Of a stretch of 64,000 nucleotides of DNA, positions 60,480 to 64,000 are shown in pieces. The notes below the pieces were generated by a model. The model was not told where the DNA came from. It made no database searches and saw nothing but the letters and a program-made list of their open reading frames with translations. The translations under genes were made by a program, and so were the position numbers. Each line of letters begins with the position of its first letter. The stretch's first letter is position 1. This DNA is from Streptomyces sp. NBC_00286 (GTDB lineage: Bacteria > Actinomycetota > Actinomycetes > Streptomycetales > Streptomycetaceae), in the NCBI RefSeq assembly GCF_036173125.1, contig NZ_CP108054.1:8399001-8463000 (forward strand), written 5' to 3'.

Positions 60480-63236
60480 CTACTCGCGTACCGTCACCGA
60501 CACGGATGCCTGCGCCGGGGCGTGCGCCCTGTTGTACGCCCGGACCCAGATCTCGTGGCGACCCGGCCGAAGGCGCAGGGTGGCCGTCAGCCGTCCGGTG
60601 GCCGGGTCGTAGTGGCAGGGCGCGCGTCGGCCGTCGACCTCGACATCGACGCGCGCCGCGTCCACGCCCGACAGCGTGTCGGTGATCCGGGCCTGTACAC
60701 AGACCTCGGGACCGTCGACCGTGGCCCCGCCGGCCGGTGTGAGCCGGGTGATGGAGGGGGCGAGCGGGATCGGCCTGCCGCGCCTGCGGGATCTGCGCTG
60801 GATACGGGAGACGGAGGGCGGGACGGTGCGGTCGCCGTCCGCGGTGGGAATCGTCGCCTCGAAGACCAGCGGGTAGTCCACGCCCCGGCGCACTCCCTCC
60901 CCGGCGACGACGGTGAACTCCACGCTCGTACGGCCCTTGGGTGGCACGGTGATCCGGTCCCGCGGCCGGGTAGGCCGTACCGTCCAGCCGCCGAAGGCGC
61001 GGCCGGTCAGCTCGACGGTCTGGGGCCTGGCGTTGAAGTTGTAGGCGTCGACGGCCATCCGGGTCGTGGTGGACAGCCGGTAGCCGAGGGGCGGTTCGGC
61101 GTCGCCGTCGGCCTTGTTGGGCGCGGCGTTCGCGAGGTCGAATCGCTGGCTGAGCACGATGTGCTCGGCGACCGACAGGTTCCGGGTGGCGGGGTGGGAG
61201 TCAGAGTCCTCCACCGGCAGCACTTCCCGTATGCCTTCTTGTACGACATAGACGGGGTCCTGCGCGACCTTCACCCGCCCTTCGGGCCCGACGGCCCCCA
61301 CGCGGCGGCCCATGATGTCGTACACCTCGGCTGTCACCCCGGACACCACCGGAATCTCCACCTCCGACACCGCCTCCGCTGTCGGTCCCCAGGCCACCGT
61401 GACGCGCCGTCCCGCCCCCGCTGCGAACATGTAGCACGTGTCGGACAGCCGCTCCAGGAAACGTGCCTCGCCGAGCAGCGAGGTGAGCGCGGCGTGGGCG
61501 CTGTAGGCGGGCCAGGGCTGGAAGTCGCGGCTGAGCAGCCCGAAGTACACGCCCTCGTCGTGGATGGGCGGCGCGCCGAACCAGAACTGTTTCCCCGTAC
61601 CGGCCGCCAGGCTCAGCACGGTCGCGCGGACGAGATAGCGGGCCTGGACGGCCTGTTGGGCAGGAGTGAGATCCTTGCCGGGCCGCGCGTTGAGCATGAC
61701 TCCGGACTCGGTCATCCACATCGGCTGCCGCGTGGCCCCGTAGAGACGGCGCAACTCCCTTTGCGCATCGGCCGATTCGGGGACCTCGGGTTCGTCCTGG
61801 TCCCTCGGGTCCGGGTAGCCGTGGAAGCCCCAGGCGTCGGCGTAACGGGCCACGTCGTTCTGCAGCATCAAGATCTGGAAGTAGCTGCCCGCGTCGGCGA
61901 TGCCGGGCAGCACGGTGACCGTGGTGGCCGGACCCGCGTCCGCGATCCCGAGCGCCGCCGCCTTCACGAAGGCCGCGTGCTGGTCGCCGGTGGAGCTTGT
62001 CGTGTCGACGTCGGGCTCGTTCGACAGCTGGATCGCGTCGGGCGAGGCGGCGGCCAGATGGGCGGCGTAACGGTACGCGTCCCGCAGATCGGCGGCCAGC
62101 GGCAACGAGGCCTCCGTCATCGCCCACTCCGGGGCGGTGGTCAGTACGTCGAGCGTTGGGAGCCCGTGGCGGTGGAAGGCCCGCCGGACGTCGTCGTACA
62201 CCTGCGTGTCGTACGTGCCGGGGCGCGGCTCGGCCGCGGGCCAGGACATCCCGTCGCGTACGTATCCGGCGCCCATGTCCTTCATCGCGGCGGCGAAGGC
62301 ATCGAGGCGGGAGGGCGGGACGAGGGAGAAGATGTAGGTGTTGACGCCGAAGCGGTTGCCGGGGCCGGTGACGGGCCGTCGCTCGGGGAGCCGGGCGAAG
62401 CAGCCGGTGACGCCGGGGGCTGTCACCCGGTAGTGGCCCGGGGGCAGTTGGCGCAGTGCTGGGAGTGCGATCGATGTCTGCGCCTGGCCGGTCGGGATGG
62501 TCGCCTGGCCTCGCGCGACCTCGTTGCCGAAGTAGTCGGTGACGGTGAAAGGCAGCGTGCGGCGCTGTTGCGTGCGCGCTTCCAGGACGAAGGTCAGTTG
62601 CGGGAGTTGGGGCTCGTCGCCCCGGTACGTACCCAGGTTGCGGGACGGAGCCCCGAGGTGGACGCCGAGCGGCGCGACGCGGGCGACGGGCGTGAGCGTG
62701 AAGCGGTCGAGGAGGAAGCGGTAACCGGTGGAGTCGGCCAGCACGGTCGGTTCGTCGACGACGAAGGTGATCGTATTTCGACCGCGTTCCAACTCGACGA
62801 CCGCTAGGGCGAGTTCGGAGAGATCGCCCCATGCGGGCACGGATTCGTACCAGTACGGCTGCGAGCGGGCGACCGGCACGAGGGGCCCGTCGCCCACCGC
62901 GAGCTTGAAGTAGCAGCCGATCTCCTCGATATGCGGCTGCTCGACGGGCACCGTGGCCACCGCCATCAGCCGGTAGGGCCCTTCGGCGGGGACATCGACC
63001 TCGTACGTCGCGTACCAGCCCTTTTCCGGGGGAGGTTGAGGGGTCGCCAGGGCCAGTAACGCGCCGCCCGAGGCCCGGCGGTCCCGGCCCGTCGGGATGT
63101 CGGTACGGGCGGCCGACTCGCCCTGCACAGTGATCGCCGCCTTGCGATTCTCCGGGCCGCTTCTGAACCCCAACGAACCGATCCCCAAGGAACCGAGCCC
63201 CAACGCCTGCACCGCCGTTCGCCTGTTCATCGCCAT
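60480..63236 (-). CDS. Secreted GH39-like clan GH-A multidomain protein with a TTA codon
   Basis: 918 residues. A Tat-like start (MNRRTAVQALG). Beta-rich domains fill about 30-285. A TIM barrel (about 300-620) has the acid/base Glu in QLSNEPDVD and nucleophile Glu in WMTESGV, matching GH39/PslG-like glycosidases. C-terminal beta domains (about 640-918) include Ig-like modules, the last one with two Cys. The whole is predicted to be secreted and to act on a polysaccharide, perhaps the cell's own matrix. Codon 60 (63057-63059) is TTA. The ATG at 63236 has no strong ribosome site; MNRR at 63230 is an alternative. Confidence 0.75.
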   Translation of the reverse strand: MAMNRRTAVQALGLGSLGIGSLGFRSGPENRKAAITVQGESAARTDIPTGRDRRASGGALLALATPQPPPEKGWYATYEVDVPAEGPYRLMAVATVPVEQPHIEEIGCYFKLAVGDGPLVPVARSQPYWYESVPAWGDLSELALAVVELERGRNTITFVVDEPTVLADSTGYRFLLDRFTLTPVARVAPLGVHLGAPSRNLGTYRGDEPQLPQLTFVLEARTQQRRTLPFTVTDYFGNEVARGQATIPTGQAQTSIALPALRQLPPGHYRVTAPGVTGCFARLPERRPVTGPGNRFGVNTYIFSLVPPSRLDAFAAAMKDMGAGYVRDGMSWPAAEPRPGTYDTQVYDDVRRAFHRHGLPTLDVLTTAPEWAMTEASLPLAADLRDAYRYAAHLAAASPDAIQLSNEPDVDTTSSTGDQHAAFVKAAALGIADAGPATTVTVLPGIADAGSYFQILMLQNDVARYADAWGFHGYPDPRDQDEPEVPESADAQRELRRLYGATRQPMWMTESGVMLNARPGKDLTPAQQAVQARYLVRATVLSLAAGTGKQFWFGAPPIHDEGVYFGLLSRDFQPWPAYSAHAALTSLLGEARFLERLSDTCYMFAAGAGRRVTVAWGPTAEAVSEVEIPVVSGVTAEVYDIMGRRVGAVGPEGRVKVAQDPVYVVQEGIREVLPVEDSDSHPATRNLSVAEHIVLSQRFDLANAAPNKADGDAEPPLGYRLSTTTRMAVDAYNFNARPQTVELTGRAFGGWTVRPTRPRDRITVPPKGRTSVEFTVVAGEGVRRGVDYPLVFEATIPTADGDRTVPPSVSRIQRRSRRRGRPIPLAPSITRLTPAGGATVDGPEVCVQARITDTLSGVDAARVDVEVDGRRAPCHYDPATGRLTATLRLRPGRHEIWVRAYNRAHAPAQASVSVTVRE

Positions 63237-63375
63237 GCAATCCAGCGGACCATGGGGCCGGTACCACGGGCGTCGTGCGGAGGGAGGGGCCTATCCCTGG
63301 GGCTGCTCCGGGGACGCCTCCTTCTACGGACGGAGAGCGACCCTGAGTTGCCGTGTCCTTGTGAGCCCGGCGTAC

Positions 63376-64000
63376 TCAGCCTCCGGACCGGTCACATTCC
63401 ATGATCGCGTTGTGCCCAGGTGCCAGTACCGGCGGGGCACTGTCGTCGGGAGGCGGCGGAAAGTCGGCGACGGCCAGCTCCACGTCCGCCGTGCACGCCT
63501 CGTTGCCGCATTCACACGCGAACCCGTACACCGTGCTCAGCGCACCCGGCGGAGCCCAGGGCCGGGCGGCGAACTGCTGGTGCTGGAAGACGACGGCTCT
63601 GTTGGCGTACCGCAGAAGTCGTCGGCGCTCGGCCGCCGTCGCCGCCACGGGCCCTTCGGCCAGGGCGTCGGCGAACAGCGCCTCGACCGCGGCGACGGTG
63701 TTCGCCACGCTCTGACGCCCGTCGACGATCAGCTTGCGCCCGCCGTACTCCTCGACCTGCGTCTCGATTTCCCGCCGCAGCGCCTGATACAGCCGGAAGG
63801 CGCCCACGCCCGCCGCCATACCCCGATCGACGAGCCGGTCGTGCTGGACCTCGGCCGTCGGCAGCAGCCATACCGCCCGGCCGGACGGACCCGTGACGGG
63901 CGGTGTGACGGGCGTGCCCTCCACGATGACGAGGGGCGAGGGCGGGAGCGCGCGTACGTCGTCGACGATCATCCGGCCACGCTCATGATGAAGCGACATC
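63376..64000 (-). CDS. Incomplete ATP/GTP-binding or kinase-like protein, N-terminus outside window
   Basis: At least 207 residues; the frame is open to the window edge. LVIVEGTPVTPP, VWLLPTAEVQHDRLVDRG and RKLIVDGRQSVANTVAAVEAL resemble the lid and substrate part of a P-loop kinase, whose P-loop would be in the missing part. The C-terminal ACECGNEAC has three Cys that may bind metal. It could be a nucleoside-type kinase; not firmly recognised. Confidence 0.5.
   Translation of the reverse strand, partial: MSLHHERGRMIVDDVRALPPSPLVIVEGTPVTPPVTGPSGRAVWLLPTAEVQHDRLVDRGMAAGVGAFRLYQALRREIETQVEEYGGRKLIVDGRQSVANTVAAVEALFADALAEGPVAATAAERRRLLRYANRAVVFQHQQFAARPWAPPGALSTVYGFACECGNEACTADVELAVADFPPPPDDSAPPVLAPGHNAIMECDRSGG

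Overview
The window is a stretch of Streptomyces chromosome. The evidence is very high GC with strong third-position bias, many GTG starts, ATGA/GTGA stop-start overlaps, a conservon (roadblock/DUF742/GTPase/CYP157), rare TTA codons, and dispersed GC-rich palindromic repeats. Gene order (conservon, betaine transporter, ethanolamine-type glutamine synthetase, infC-rpmI-rplT, TrmH methyltransferase, pheST) matches what I remember of the S. coelicolor SCO1630-SCO1594 core region. That is memory, not a search. No rRNA, tRNA or CRISPR array was recognised.

Layout. 0-3 kb: the last four genes of a conservon, ending in a CYP157C-type P450, preceded by the C-terminal codons of its sensor protein. 3-6 kb: minus-strand pseudouridine synthase, siderophore-interacting protein behind an iron box, and a 5'-3' exonuclease. 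6.3-10 kb: a two-gene glycine-betaine ABC importer whose second gene fuses the permease to two tandem binding domains. 10.3-13 kb: XRE-cupin regulator, BtuF-like protein, LysR regulator. 13-19.8 kb: a divergent gamma-glutamylation cluster for ethanolamine or a similar amine (permease, GATase hydrolase, GntR regulator, glutamine-synthetase-like ligase, aldehyde dehydrogenase, SDR). 22-26 kb: a repeat-rich membrane protein and a mycosin-like protease whose 5' end carries a MITE-like insertion. 26-27.5 kb: an IS110-family element inserted into a palindromic repeat. 27.6-30 kb: beta-lactamase-like protein, SseB, DUF1844. 30-38.8 kb: infC (AUC start), rpmI, rplT, a 0.9 kb repeat field, TrmH, an orphan kinase with a TTA codon, and pheST. 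39-44 kb: PP2C phosphatase, TPR regulator, Nudix hydrolase, a tail-anchored small protein, 3-hydroxybutyryl-CoA dehydrogenase.

The accessory part is 44-64 kb. A GHL10 hydrolase is followed by a 1285-residue secreted protein with domain order F5/8C (CBM32) - PL7 - GH16 - F5/8C - PL6. It therefore has two alginate-lyase folds and a beta-glucanase-like fold in one polypeptide. A duplicated 3' fragment of the GHL10 gene lies just downstream. A MocR/EamA pair, a degenerate histidine phosphatase, a GH51 arabinofuranosidase, an ABC exporter, a two-component system and a large GH39-like protein follow. The lyase and the GH39-like gene each contain one TTA codon, suggesting bldA-dependent, development-linked carbohydrate use. 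The lyase is the strongest candidate for something undescribed: its architecture fits simultaneous attack on alginate and laminarin-type glucan of brown-algal walls, but this is inferred from motifs only.
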